A stretch of 64,000 bases of DNA from Bosea sp. PAMC 26642 (GCF_001562255.1 NZ_CP014301.1:5363501-5427500), one strand, 5' to 3'. Shown: positions 25,077-33,132, counted from the first letter of the stretch. Made by a program: numbers and translations. The notes: generated from the sequence alone by a model not told the origin.

Positions 25077-25565
25077 ATGACCGAGTTTCCATGGGCTGCG
25101 GTGGTTACAGGCGCGAGCACAATCACCGGAACGCTCGGCGCTGTCGTTCTGACGATGTGGCTGACTGGCCGCCGCACTATGCGCGAGCGCTTGTGGGACA
25201 TCCGCCGTGAAGCATACGGCGAGATCATTTCTGCGTTGACCGAGACGTTGGCACACACCGACGAGATCATTCATGTCATTGACCATGTCGATCCCCGGCA
25301 CTGGCCAGCCGAGGCGGTTTCCGCCTCCGTCGGCAGATGGAATGAGCACGCCGCGGCCGCCCGTCGCCACGTGGCGAAGAACCGAGTGGTATTGGCCGCG
25401 GATTTCTTGCGCGTCTACGACGCCTTTGGCGTCAAAATGAAAGAGCTGGACGCCGACACGACCATCCGGCAGGAGCGCTTTCAGGCTGCTCGGGATCTCA
25501 TCGACGAGACCCGACGGGAACTTGAGCGGCTAGCGCGACGAGCCTTGCGTTCCGAGGAGACCTAG
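25077..25565 (+). CDS. Membrane-anchored hypothetical protein
   Basis: The 162-residue protein has one N-terminal membrane helix (FPWAAVVTGASTITGTLGAV, continuing VLTMWL) followed by a charged, mostly helical cytoplasmic part. The segment RRTMRERLWDIRREAYGEII and the closing DLIDETRRELERLARRAL look coiled-coil-prone. GGGAGG at 25067-25072 supports the ATG at 25077. No function is recognised. It ends before a stretch of short repeats. Confidence 0.6.
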   Translation: MTEFPWAAVVTGASTITGTLGAVVLTMWLTGRRTMRERLWDIRREAYGEIISALTETLAHTDEIIHVIDHVDPRHWPAEAVSASVGRWNEHAAAARRHVAKNRVVLAADFLRVYDAFGVKMKELDADTTIRQERFQAARDLIDETRRELERLARRALRSEET

Positions 25566-25585
25566 CGAGCCAAAAACCAATCTGT

Positions 25586-25663
25586 TGCCATTTGATTGTT
25601 CGTCCGATGCCATTTGATTGTTCGCGCGACACGAAATGCGATTTGTTGCCATTTCATCGTTCG
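25586..25663. repeat. Three copies of a 17-bp repeat
   Basis: TGCCATTTGATTGTTCG occurs at 25586-25602 and 25608-25624, with a third copy carrying two mismatches at 25647-25663. All are in the same orientation, in the gap between convergent genes. Closely spaced repeats of this type occur at the ends of IS21-family elements. No transposase is present, so an IS remnant is only a suggestion; a protein-binding array is the alternative. Confidence 0.5.
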
Positions 25664-25760
25664 GTCATTGCCGGACGCTGAAGCATACAAGTCGCTGAAA
25701 TCGTCGACCCGATATGGTGGAGCGTATTGCGCGTAATGGCCGCGAAGCCATTCTGCAATC

Positions 25761-26045
25761 TCAAGCCAACATGAACTCCGCGCCGCACTGCGCGAAGCCA
25801 GACAGCTCTGTGACAAGGGCTGCGATCTCCTCGATCTGCTTCTCCACAAGATCGAACGGCACGGCCTCGCCGCGCAGTTCGAACTCGGCCTGGACGTCGT
25901 CGACCGAGTCGTCGCGGCGGGGGAACGTCTCGATCCAGGCGTGATAACCGGCGACGAAGAGCGTCGTCAGATCGGCCAGCGGCATGGTTCGAAAACGACG
26001 GCCTCGCGCCATATAAGCCCGCTGGCGGTCTGTTGCGGTGGACAT
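25761..26045 (-). CDS. Small phage-operon protein
   Basis: The 94-residue protein (MSTATDRQRAYMARGRRFRT, then acidic QAEFELRGEAVPFDLVEKQI) starts 2 bp after the stop of the large virion-like gene, with a GAGGA sequence in that overlap region. It is therefore the last gene of the four-gene operon. It is not recognised. The long upstream frame to 26447 is in the shadow of the large gene and is not used. Confidence 0.6.
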   Translation of the reverse strand: MSTATDRQRAYMARGRRFRTMPLADLTTLFVAGYHAWIETFPRRDDSVDDVQAEFELRGEAVPFDLVEKQIEEIAALVTELSGFAQCGAEFMLA

Positions 26046-26047
26046 GG

Positions 26048-29000
26048 TCACTCGTCCTCTTCGTTGGTCTGGCGCGCGGCCTCTTCCCAATTCAGGATCT
26101 TGCGCATCTTGGAAGCCCACAGCTCCGGATTCTCCGGAAGCTCCTTCGACAAGAGATGACGCGCCACCGCGGGGTCGACCTGGCTGCGCGCCACCAGGTT
26201 CACAACCTCCTCGTCGCGGCCCTTCAGAAGCGAGCCAAGCCCGACCTTGATGTTGCGGGCCGTGTTTCCGCCGCGGAAGCCCCCCTGGACCGTGCGCAGG
26301 CCGAGCTCGAGCACGCGCATCGCAGCCGCCATGTTGCTGGCCGTCGGCGAGCCGGAGGTGCCTTGGACTGTCGCGAGGAACTCCCGCGGCTCGAGCACGC
26401 GGCGAGCCCGCTGCAGCGCCTGCATGGCCGAAGGGTCGTCCTTCCACGCCGCGGCGATGACGCGATCGAGGTCGGGGTCCTTCTCGAGCCCGACGAGCTT
26501 GGAATAGGACGGAGGGAGCCCGCCATCGGTCGTCGCCTGGCGGTTGGTGTTTGTGACGCGATCGGCCAGATAATCGGCCAAAGCGCGGCGAAGGCTGTCG
26601 GTGCCGCCGGGCACTTTCTCGATGCGCGCGGCGAGGTCCGCCATCTGCGCCGGCGGATTGCGGCTGCCGATGATGGCCTGGACGCCCTTGCGGCCGCTCG
26701 TGCCCATCACCGTGGCCAGCGCGCTGTCGGCGATCTCGGCATCGGTCAGCTTGAGCCGCCCCTTCACCGCCTCAACCGCCTGCGTGAAGCCGTCCTCCAG
26801 CGCTTTGCCGGCGCGAGCGCTGGCGATCATGGAGTCGAACTGCACTTTGCTCTCGGGAGCATGGGCCAGCACAGGGCCGTACTCGTCGATGAACCTGCCG
26901 AGCCGTTTCGGGCTGACTTTGCCGTTCTCGACGATCTTCTGCGCTGCAAGTCCGACCAGAAAGTCGCGACGCGCCTGCACGATTGTCATCGGGTCGCTCG
27001 ACGTCTCCATGACGCGGTTGAGCGACTGCATCCCCTGGATGCCGCCCTGCGCCGGCGGCTTGATGAAGCGGCCGGCCGTCTGCTCCGGCGGCGTAAGAGT
27101 GCGGCCGGCGAGGTCCCCGCGCTCCTTGCGCATGTCGCCGTATAGCTCGACGACCGGGTCGCCGGGGCCGGGCGTGCGATAGCGCGCGTTGAACTCGTCG
27201 CCGGCCTGCAGCCCCTTCGCCAGACGCTCCGACTGCGGCGTCCCGCCGGTCTCTGCATAGCCGCGAAGCTGATGATTGATCGCGGTGCGGAGCCCGTCCA
27301 CGGCTTCGCGCTGCTTGATCGCCGACGTGTTCCCATTGCCGATCGCCTTTGCGTAGGTGTCCGACAACTGCGCCAGCTCAGGCCGCAGAACGTTGAGCTC
27401 GGTAAGGGACATGTCGGCGACGCCGCGCGTCTCCGTGCGCGTGATCGGTGCGCCGCTGGCGTCGAGGATCGGGCTCTCGACGGTGACGTCGTGCGGGCGC
27501 CTGCCGGCAAGCTCCGATGCGCCTGGCACTCGCTTGCGGAATGCATCGGGCAGGTTCACGCCGGCCTCGAGCGCGCGATCGGCCGCGTCGTAGATCGGGT
27601 TGGCGTCGAGCCGGACTTCGTTGGTCGGGTCGATGGTCGAGGAGCGGAGAGCGTCGGCCCGCTCGGAGCGCAGATTCCGCATGTCGCCGGTGATGACGTT
27701 GTCCATCTGCTGGCTCGCCGTCGTCTGGCGGGTCGCAGCTCCGTCGGCCAGAGCAGCGCCCTCGGCCAACCGCTGAGCGCCGATGCTCTCCTGGCCAGCC
27801 TGCGTGCGGGCAAGGTCGGCTTCGACGGGGCGGCGCATGTCGGCGGCGACCTGGCCGGCTGCGTTCGGGAACTGGTTCGGATCGGCGCCTTCTGGCCCCA
27901 TCCCGCGGATCTGCTGACCGGCATAGGTGTTGATCGCGCGATCGCGTTCGAAAATCGGCGTTGCGGCCGGGGTGGACGTGTTGCGCACACCGCGCTCGAC
28001 GCGCGCCAAGCCGGCGTTCTCGGAAATTTGGCCTGTCGTGGGCACGGGCGCGCCCATCGCGACGAACTCGTCGGCGTTGCGGCCGATGGTGTCGGCGGCC
28101 TCGCGAGCAGCCGTCGGGCCGCCAGCTTCAGCTTGCAGGAACTTCGCAGCGTCGCGGGACGTCGCCTTGCTGACATAGGAGCCGTCGGGGTTAAAGGTGA
28201 TGTCGCGATCAGGTCGGCCGGCAGTTGCCCAGGCGTAGGTTGCCTTGGGGCCGAGCGTGAGCGCATCGCTCAGCGTCGTGGCGCCAACGCCGCCTGTGAG
28301 GCCGGCTAGCAACGACGTGAATGGCCCGCGATAGTCCTCCGGCAACATCGTGTCAGCCGCGGCGATGCCGGTGCCGGTTCCTACGCCAGCGACGGCATCC
28401 CGCGCGACGGCTTTGCCCGCGTGCTGCCCCTCATAGGCGTCCAGCAGCACATCGGCGATGCGGGGCTTGTCGGACGGAGCACGGGCTGCAGCCACGCCGC
28501 GGAGGCCGAATCCCTGCAGGGCGCCAGCGAGCCCGAATCGGGTAGCCTGGTAGGCGGTCTTTCCGCGCGCATCCATGCTGTCATAGTCGAGCGGCTCGAC
28601 GCCGGCCGCGGAAGCGACTTCGGAGGCGCGATCGGCGAACCAATCGCTGCCACCGGGAGGCTTTTCGATAAAAGAGAGCTTCGATTTGTCTGGCTGGCCG
28701 GTGATCGCGCTTTTGATGGCGCCGGGCGTGTTGATGACGCCACGAGCGGCATTGTGCAGCATCGTAATAAGATCAACTGGCATTCCCGCGAGGTCAGCCG
28801 CGGTGCGAGCGCCGCCTTGGATCGCGGCCTCGACAGGCGCATAGCCGCGCTGATCGAGCGGCACGCTGGAAGCTTTGCGCGGCCCTTGGCCGAGGGCCTC
28901 GTACTTCGCGTCGTCCTGCCGCGCCTCCTCGGCGCGTCGTGTGGAGTTCTGCCAGAATGGATCCGTCGCGCGCTGCTGCGGCGATGGCTGCGGCGCGAAG

Positions 29001-29167
29001 TTCGGCGGCTGGAATGCTGCGAGGGGGGCGGACGGGCCTGACGGTGGCGCGGGGGCCTGGGCGGGATCAACCGCAAGGGCAAACGGGTCGTGATCGACCG
29101 GAATGAGCTGCGGGCCGGCTGACGCCTGCGCGAAGGGATCGTGATCGACCGGAATGAGCTCAGCCAT
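26048..29167 (-). CDS. Large phage-type protein, probable internal virion/ejection protein
   Basis: This is a 1039-residue, alanine-rich, largely helical protein. Its N-terminus holds two copies of LIPVDHDPFA, 17 residues apart. I associate this motif with the start of large internal virion or DNA-ejection proteins of rhizobial podovirus-like phages. Residues about 115-330 include small-residue-rich segments with glycine stretches that could insert into membranes. The rest is long coiled-coil-like sequence. It overlaps the preceding gene by one base (TGATG). No peptidoglycan hydrolase motif is obvious. No capsid or tail genes accompany it, so its role in the element is open. Confidence 0.6.
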   Translation of the reverse strand: MAELIPVDHDPFAQASAGPQLIPVDHDPFALAVDPAQAPAPPSGPSAPLAAFQPPNFAPQPSPQQRATDPFWQNSTRRAEEARQDDAKYEALGQGPRKASSVPLDQRGYAPVEAAIQGGARTAADLAGMPVDLITMLHNAARGVINTPGAIKSAITGQPDKSKLSFIEKPPGGSDWFADRASEVASAAGVEPLDYDSMDARGKTAYQATRFGLAGALQGFGLRGVAAARAPSDKPRIADVLLDAYEGQHAGKAVARDAVAGVGTGTGIAAADTMLPEDYRGPFTSLLAGLTGGVGATTLSDALTLGPKATYAWATAGRPDRDITFNPDGSYVSKATSRDAAKFLQAEAGGPTAAREAADTIGRNADEFVAMGAPVPTTGQISENAGLARVERGVRNTSTPAATPIFERDRAINTYAGQQIRGMGPEGADPNQFPNAAGQVAADMRRPVEADLARTQAGQESIGAQRLAEGAALADGAATRQTTASQQMDNVITGDMRNLRSERADALRSSTIDPTNEVRLDANPIYDAADRALEAGVNLPDAFRKRVPGASELAGRRPHDVTVESPILDASGAPITRTETRGVADMSLTELNVLRPELAQLSDTYAKAIGNGNTSAIKQREAVDGLRTAINHQLRGYAETGGTPQSERLAKGLQAGDEFNARYRTPGPGDPVVELYGDMRKERGDLAGRTLTPPEQTAGRFIKPPAQGGIQGMQSLNRVMETSSDPMTIVQARRDFLVGLAAQKIVENGKVSPKRLGRFIDEYGPVLAHAPESKVQFDSMIASARAGKALEDGFTQAVEAVKGRLKLTDAEIADSALATVMGTSGRKGVQAIIGSRNPPAQMADLAARIEKVPGGTDSLRRALADYLADRVTNTNRQATTDGGLPPSYSKLVGLEKDPDLDRVIAAAWKDDPSAMQALQRARRVLEPREFLATVQGTSGSPTASNMAAAMRVLELGLRTVQGGFRGGNTARNIKVGLGSLLKGRDEEVVNLVARSQVDPAVARHLLSKELPENPELWASKMRKILNWEEAARQTNEEDE

Positions 29168-30615
29168 CAGGGTTTCACCATGAGATATTTGCCGGGGCGT
29201 TGCGGATCGGGGACATAAAAGTTCCCATCGGGTGCCTGCCGCGGCTGTGCGTCTTGTTTCTGCACGCCCGGGTGCGGAGCCGCCGACGCAGGCTGAGCGC
29301 CTTGCGGCGCGCCGAACATGCGCTCGTACTCCTGCTCACGGATGCCTTGGCCCTGCTCGATCTGGCCGCGGATGTTGGCCAGCACCTGACGGCCCGCGAT
29401 CGGGTCCATCAACGAGCCGCCGATGATCTCCGTCGAGTGGTTGATGTCCTGATTCGAGATGTTCGTGTTGCCCTTGGCTTTGGCCAAGGTGTAGGCGAGG
29501 TCCAGTACCTGCGAGCGCAGCACATTGGCTTCGACGCCGAGCGCCTGCGCGCGGGAATTGAACCGCTGATCCGAGAACAGACGGCTCATGGCGCCATCGA
29601 CGGCCTGCTGCACACCGGGCGCGTTGGCTTCCGCCGCGAAGCCGGGCGAAATCAGCTTGCTCGCCGATTCGACCTGCGCGCGCAGATTGTTGAACATCGA
29701 GGCACCCTGACCGATGACGCCGATGGCGGCGCCGGCCGTCGGGGTCGACAGAAGCTTGTCGAGATTGTCGATGGCGGACATGGCCGTGCGCGACGAGACG
29801 CGCGTCTCCAGCAGCTTGCTCTTGTCGCCACCGCTCGGGTTGAGGTCGTCGCTCTTCGCCGCCGTCAGCTTGCCGAATGACTCCACCGGCTGCTCGATGC
29901 GCTGGCCGTCCTGCGCGCCATAGATGCCGCCTTGGCGCACGAACGCCGGGACGGTCTTGCCGCCAACCGACGCGACGCCGAGTTCGCCGGGGCTCTGCGC
30001 GCCGAAAGCGAAATCCTGCTGCCGCTCCTGCGGGATGGTCGGCAGGAGGCGCTGCTGCGTTTGAGCCTTGACCTGGTCGCTCGACTGGACCGCCGGAGCG
30101 CCATAGGCCTGGCTACGTGGGACGATGGTCGGGACACCCTCGACCATGACGGTCTCGGGCAGGTTGTCGGCCAGCGTCAGCTTGGTGGCTTCCTCGCGGT
30201 CTTTGAGCGCGAGTGCGTTCTGCAGCGACCGCTGCTGATGCGTCGCCGTCTGGTTGAACTCGCCGAGACCCGCGGAGGCGCGCTGGCCCGCCTGCGAGTC
30301 GAGCCCTCCCGTGCGGTAGCCTTCGATCGCCTGCATCCGGCCGAGCTTGGCCGGGTCGATTGCCCCGAACGCAGCAGCGATCGACGACGATCGCGGATCA
30401 ACGAAATTGCCGTCGGCGCCGATGTTGTCGACCGCGAACTTCCGCAGTTCGTTCTCATCGGCGAGCTTGAGTGTGGCCTGCCGCTTGTAGTCCGCGGCGA
30501 GCTGATCGGCCCCCAGCGTTTTGCCAAGCTGCGCAAAGACCTTGCCGAGACTGTCATCCGGCGCCGCAGCTCCGCTCTCCTGAATGCCGACACGGCGGCC
30601 GATGATATTGACCAT
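29167..30615 (-). CDS. Phage-type structural protein, probable second internal virion protein
   Basis: The 482-residue, Gln/Ala-rich helical protein ends in DGNFYVPDPQRPGKYLMVKP. Such a tail is frequent in phage internal or tail-associated proteins and probably forms a small beta motif. The start is MVNIIGRRVGIQESGAAAPD. It is coupled to the large downstream gene by a one-base overlap, as internal virion proteins of T7-like phages often are. The assignment rests on composition, gene pairing and this ending, not on a catalytic motif. Confidence 0.55.
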   Translation of the reverse strand: MVNIIGRRVGIQESGAAAPDDSLGKVFAQLGKTLGADQLAADYKRQATLKLADENELRKFAVDNIGADGNFVDPRSSSIAAAFGAIDPAKLGRMQAIEGYRTGGLDSQAGQRASAGLGEFNQTATHQQRSLQNALALKDREEATKLTLADNLPETVMVEGVPTIVPRSQAYGAPAVQSSDQVKAQTQQRLLPTIPQERQQDFAFGAQSPGELGVASVGGKTVPAFVRQGGIYGAQDGQRIEQPVESFGKLTAAKSDDLNPSGGDKSKLLETRVSSRTAMSAIDNLDKLLSTPTAGAAIGVIGQGASMFNNLRAQVESASKLISPGFAAEANAPGVQQAVDGAMSRLFSDQRFNSRAQALGVEANVLRSQVLDLAYTLAKAKGNTNISNQDINHSTEIIGGSLMDPIAGRQVLANIRGQIEQGQGIREQEYERMFGAPQGAQPASAAPHPGVQKQDAQPRQAPDGNFYVPDPQRPGKYLMVKP

Positions 30616-30644
30616 GGTTTAGACCCTCTGGAACGCTGCGGCGG

Positions 30645-30995
30645 TCACTGGCGATAGTTTGTTTCGGGAACGAAGATGCGGCTCGACTTGCCCGCTACCC
30701 TTTCAGCCCGGGCCGCATCGGCTTCCCGAAATGTTCGATGCAGGCCGACAGAGACGGCATCGGCAAACGTGGTGATGTCCGAAACCGAAGCTCCCAGGCG
30801 GACCAAAAAGGCCAAGCGCTCAAGAAAGAGCGCGTGCTCGCCGGTCTGCCATTGGTCGGTAAACTCCATGCCCTTGCCGTTTCCGAGCTCCAGGAAGTCC
30901 AAGGCAAGGTTGCGGCCGAAGCGGTCGCCTAGCGCCTCATAGTCCACTGCTAAGGGGGCCCTGCATCGGGGACCGTCGGGTGTCGGCTGCGTCAT
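30645..30995 (-). CDS. First gene of the phage-type operon, hypothetical
   Basis: A 116-residue protein (LALDFLELGNGKGMEFTDQW, then LVRLGASVSDITTFADAVSV). It lies 29 bp upstream of the 482-residue gene on the same strand and probably starts this operon. It is not recognised. The frame is open to 31058, but the ATG at 30995 begins the conserved-looking part. Confidence 0.5.
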   Translation of the reverse strand: MTQPTPDGPRCRAPLAVDYEALGDRFGRNLALDFLELGNGKGMEFTDQWQTGEHALFLERLAFLVRLGASVSDITTFADAVSVGLHRTFREADAARAERVAGKSSRIFVPETNYRQ

Positions 30996-31274
30996 GGGAT
31001 TTCTCGCCTGTCGACTCAGGACCTGGCGCGGCGAAACCAGAGAGAACGCCCACTGCAACTAGGGTAACATGCCTGCCGGTGGGAAGAAACTCCCACCCAT
31101 GGGATTCTGCGAAGGCGAGGGCAGGAGACAGAACGCTCCGCCTTGTCGCTTGTTTAGCAAGATGTATTCAAGTAAAAAGCGGAAAAAGAGACATTAAAGA
31201 TATTTGTAAGCGTGTTGACTCGGAATAACAGAAATCCTAGAGGGGTAAAATCGGAGATAATCGGGGCGGCGACG

Positions 31275-31952
31275 ATGAAGCCGGATCAAGATAGGAAGAT
31301 TGCCAGACTGACAACCAGGGAGGGAAAGTGGTGGAATATACGTTTCTTCGATCGTAGGGTTCACGATTTTGCGCTGATAGATTTGAAAACTGACAATCAG
31401 GACGCGGCGAGAAAGCTGTATTATTGGTGGCTCTTTGAGGAATTGGAGCAAGGAACGATTTCTGCGCCGCGGCCTGTCATGGGTATGTCGGTGCACCGAG
31501 CCATTTCTGATTTTATGTCTGCGCCCGACATGAAAACTGATAATTCAGATGAAAAAATTGCGATATACTTGAAGTTGATAAATGGGTTTGGCCAAAAATC
31601 CTTGCAGGAAATTCGAGATAAAGACTGCCTTCTGTACGCCGAAGGCCGCATTTTAGAACTGGCTAACGACAATACTAATGAGATTCAGCTGCGCGAAATC
31701 CACTATCAAATTCGAAAAGAGCTACAATTACTCAGAAAGATCGCGCGATACGCTAGGAGGTGGCAGAGGATAATCGAATATGACATGCCGGACATCACCT
31801 TGAACGTTGACCCGACACACATGACTTACCGCCAGCTGATGAGGCCGATCCAGACGACGAAATCGAGAAGAAGAGTTGGGGAGCTCGGGCCGTGGGCGCT
31901 CGTGCAGCGAACAATGTCGCGCCGTTTGATCCTGGCTCGAAAGCTCGGGTAG
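31275..31952 (+). CDS. AT-rich hypothetical protein, integrase core-binding-like
   Basis: The 225-residue protein is encoded by DNA clearly richer in A and T than the rest of the window, a sign of separate transfer. It contains WWNIRFFDRRVHDFALIDLK, VHRAISDFMSAP, INGFGQKSLQEIRDKDCLLY and a helical region. This pattern resembles the N-terminal and core-binding parts of tyrosine recombinases. The catalytic Arg-His-Arg-His-Tyr domain is absent, so it may be a remnant or a DNA-binding protein. A GTG at 31212 in the same frame is an alternative start. Confidence 0.45.
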   Translation: MKPDQDRKIARLTTREGKWWNIRFFDRRVHDFALIDLKTDNQDAARKLYYWWLFEELEQGTISAPRPVMGMSVHRAISDFMSAPDMKTDNSDEKIAIYLKLINGFGQKSLQEIRDKDCLLYAEGRILELANDNTNEIQLREIHYQIRKELQLLRKIARYARRWQRIIEYDMPDITLNVDPTHMTYRQLMRPIQTTKSRRRVGELGPWALVQRTMSRRLILARKLG

Positions 31953-32056
31953 GAGTTGGCCATCCGAGGTTTTCGGAAATTCAAAAATTTGGCGAGCGGC
32001 CATCGGGCTGCGTGGAGAAACCGGGCCGCCCCCTCCCCAGGGGGTGGTTTTACGTT

Positions 32057-32311
32057 TTAGGGGGCAGGGGTCGGCTCGCCTGGCCGCTGGTAGCGAACGC
32101 CCGCGCCCTTCGCATCCTCTGGGATGAACTCAAGCCCGGCGACCTCGAGCGCCTGGCCCAGCCGCTCCCATGTATCAGGGTAGCCTTTGGAGTGGCCGTT
32201 CTCGAACCGGGTGATTGTCATGGCAGACACGCCCGACATTTCTGCGAGGTCGCGTACTCCAATTTGTAGGGCTGCTCGCGCCATTCGGCATTGGCTAGGT
32301 GAGATTTTCAT
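32057..32311 (-). CDS. XRE-family helix-turn-helix regulator
   Basis: The 84-residue protein is a Cro/C1-type regulator: CRMARAALQIGVRDLAEMSG, then VSAMTITRFENGHSKGYPDT. It probably acts as the element's repressor. It is transcribed away from two palindromes (32330-32353 and 32358-32376) that separate it from a divergent gene. No effector or protease domain is present, so control by LexA-like self-cleavage is excluded for this protein. AGGTAGGA lies directly upstream of the ATG. Confidence 0.88.
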   Translation of the reverse strand: MKISPSQCRMARAALQIGVRDLAEMSGVSAMTITRFENGHSKGYPDTWERLGQALEVAGLEFIPEDAKGAGVRYQRPGEPTPAP

Positions 32312-32321
32312 TTCCTACCTG

Positions 32322-32376
32322 TTGACACGGTAAACATGTTGGAGCATGTTTACAGGGTAATCAGGTTGTCTGATTA
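32322..32376 (+). promoter_or_regulatory. Divergent promoter with two palindromic operators
   Basis: TTGACA at 32322-32327 is a good -35 element for the rightward gene. A perfect inverted repeat GTAAACATG-N6-CATGTTTAC (32330-32353) spans the spacer and -10 region. A second palindrome TAATCAG-N5-CTGATTA follows at 32358-32376. Both fit binding by the adjacent XRE regulator; which of them it binds is not known. Confidence 0.65.
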
Positions 32377-32400
32377 TCGCAACCCCCAGGGACAAACGCC

Positions 32401-32766
32401 ATGACCGCTCAGCTCTCCCTCGCTTCCTTCGCCCCTGTCGCCAACATGACCTCGTCGATGCTCTCCCTGGCAGAAAATCAGCTGCTTGAGCTGGATGGTG
32501 CAGTTGATGACATTGCGGAGGATGACGACGACGGCCACGACGCAAATCTAGTGGCGCATTCAGCTCTGGTTGAAATGTCCCTGGCTCTGCCAGCCGAGAC
32601 CGATGCCGATCGCGCGGCGCAGGTCCGCATTCTTTTGAACCACGTCATGCCGGCAAGCTGGCTCGGTGACGATGAAGATTTGGATTGGCACAACGCGATG
32701 GCCCGTCGCCTGCTGCTGAAGTTCGCCGGCCTCAATCCCATGATCGACCCGACCTCTGGCGAGTGA
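32401..32766 (+). CDS. Acidic hypothetical protein under the XRE operator
   Basis: The 121-residue acidic protein has a run DDIAEDDDDGHD and no recognised domain. AGGGA lies upstream of the ATG. It is the only gene on the right side of the XRE operators and is closed by a strong terminator 22 bp after its stop. It is therefore a single-gene repressor-controlled unit next to the right attachment site. It might be an element-induction factor or anti-repressor; this is inference from position. Confidence 0.6.
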   Translation: MTAQLSLASFAPVANMTSSMLSLAENQLLELDGAVDDIAEDDDDGHDANLVAHSALVEMSLALPAETDADRAAQVRILLNHVMPASWLGDDEDLDWHNAMARRLLLKFAGLNPMIDPTSGE

Positions 32767-32787
32767 AGCCGCACAAGGCAGCTAAAG

Positions 32788-32814
32788 GGCCGGTCCTTCG
32801 GGGCCGGCCTTTTT
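32788..32814 (+). terminator. Rho-independent terminator
   Basis: A 9-bp GC-rich stem with a TTCG tetraloop (GGCCGGTCC / GGGCCGGCC) is followed directly by TTTTT. It closes the gene ending at 32766 and separates it from the right attachment region. Confidence 0.92.
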
Positions 32815-32842
32815 CGTTTCGGGAGCACGATCGCGCGCGGCG

Positions 32843-32860
32843 TGTTACCGATGTGTTACC
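32843..32860 (+). promoter_or_regulatory. Candidate integrase arm sites, right end
   Basis: TGTTACC occurs at 32843-32849 and 32854-32860, 11 nt apart. The pair matches the left-end pair at 3692-3709 in sequence, spacing and orientation. It lies 69 bp inside the right attachment repeat. Confidence 0.6.
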
Positions 32861-32929
32861 TGAGTTGAAAAGGGGCGGAGGTGCTCACTATGAGCGAAGC
32901 AAAATCTTGCTTATTTTTCAATGGGAAAG

Positions 32930-32976
32930 GCTGGTGCTGCGAGAGAGGATTGAACTCTCGACCTCTCCATTACCAA
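32930..32976. repeat. Right attachment site within tRNA-Thr
   Basis: This 47-bp direct repeat is identical to 3534-3580. It covers the 3' half of the tRNA-Thr gene from the anticodon loop to just past the CCA end. Integration here restored a complete tRNA gene. Confidence 0.93.
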
Positions 32977-33006
32977 TGGAGTGCTCTACCACTGAGCTAC
33001 CGCAGC
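32932..33006 (-). tRNA. tRNA-Thr (anticodon GGT)
   Basis: The minus strand folds into a full cloverleaf. The 7-bp acceptor stem begins GCTGCGG (G-U at the last pair) and the D-arm reads GCTC..GAGC. The anticodon stem CTCCA/TGGAG has the loop TTGGTAA, giving anticodon GGT for the threonine codon ACC. The T-arm is GAGAG-TTCAATC-CTCTC, and the 3' CCA is encoded. It is the integration target of the element to its 3' side. Confidence 0.96.
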
Positions 33007-33132
33007 AGGATCGATGGGCCGTGATGCGTCTGAGCATTCGCGATGGGCGATTGACAGCGCGGGCGTCGTTCCGAAGCGGCGTCCTGATGCCACAAGGCCG
33101 GTGCCGACGCAACCCGGGACCGGCAATAGTTC

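Larger units (their letters stand above)
3534..32976. mobile_element. Integrated satellite-like element in tRNA-Thr, about 29.4 kb
   Basis: The element is bounded by 47-bp direct repeats made from the 3' end of tRNA-Thr(GGT). It carries a tyrosine integrase at one end and paired TGTTACC motifs inside both ends. Contents from left to right are integrase, small HTH protein, prim-pol/helicase, zinc-ribbon pair, stress cargo, SOS-controlled umuDC, phage-type virion proteins, XRE regulator and a terminal gene. The integrase lies at the end distal to the intact tRNA, which is the less common orientation. No large terminase, portal, capsid or tail genes are seen, and no conjugation genes. It is best described as a satellite-like element or a decayed prophage with acquired cargo. 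Confidence 0.9.

Noticed and set aside
24851..25210. Plus-strand frame of 119 codons
   Set aside because: Another frame at 24936-25052 looks more protein-like, and this frame overlaps the better-supported gene at 25077.
3534..32976. Complete prophage
   Set aside because: No large terminase, portal, capsid, tail, holin or lysin gene could be recognised, and the middle is occupied by metabolic and stress genes.
3534..32976. Integrative conjugative element
   Set aside because: No relaxase, coupling protein or type IV secretion genes are visible.
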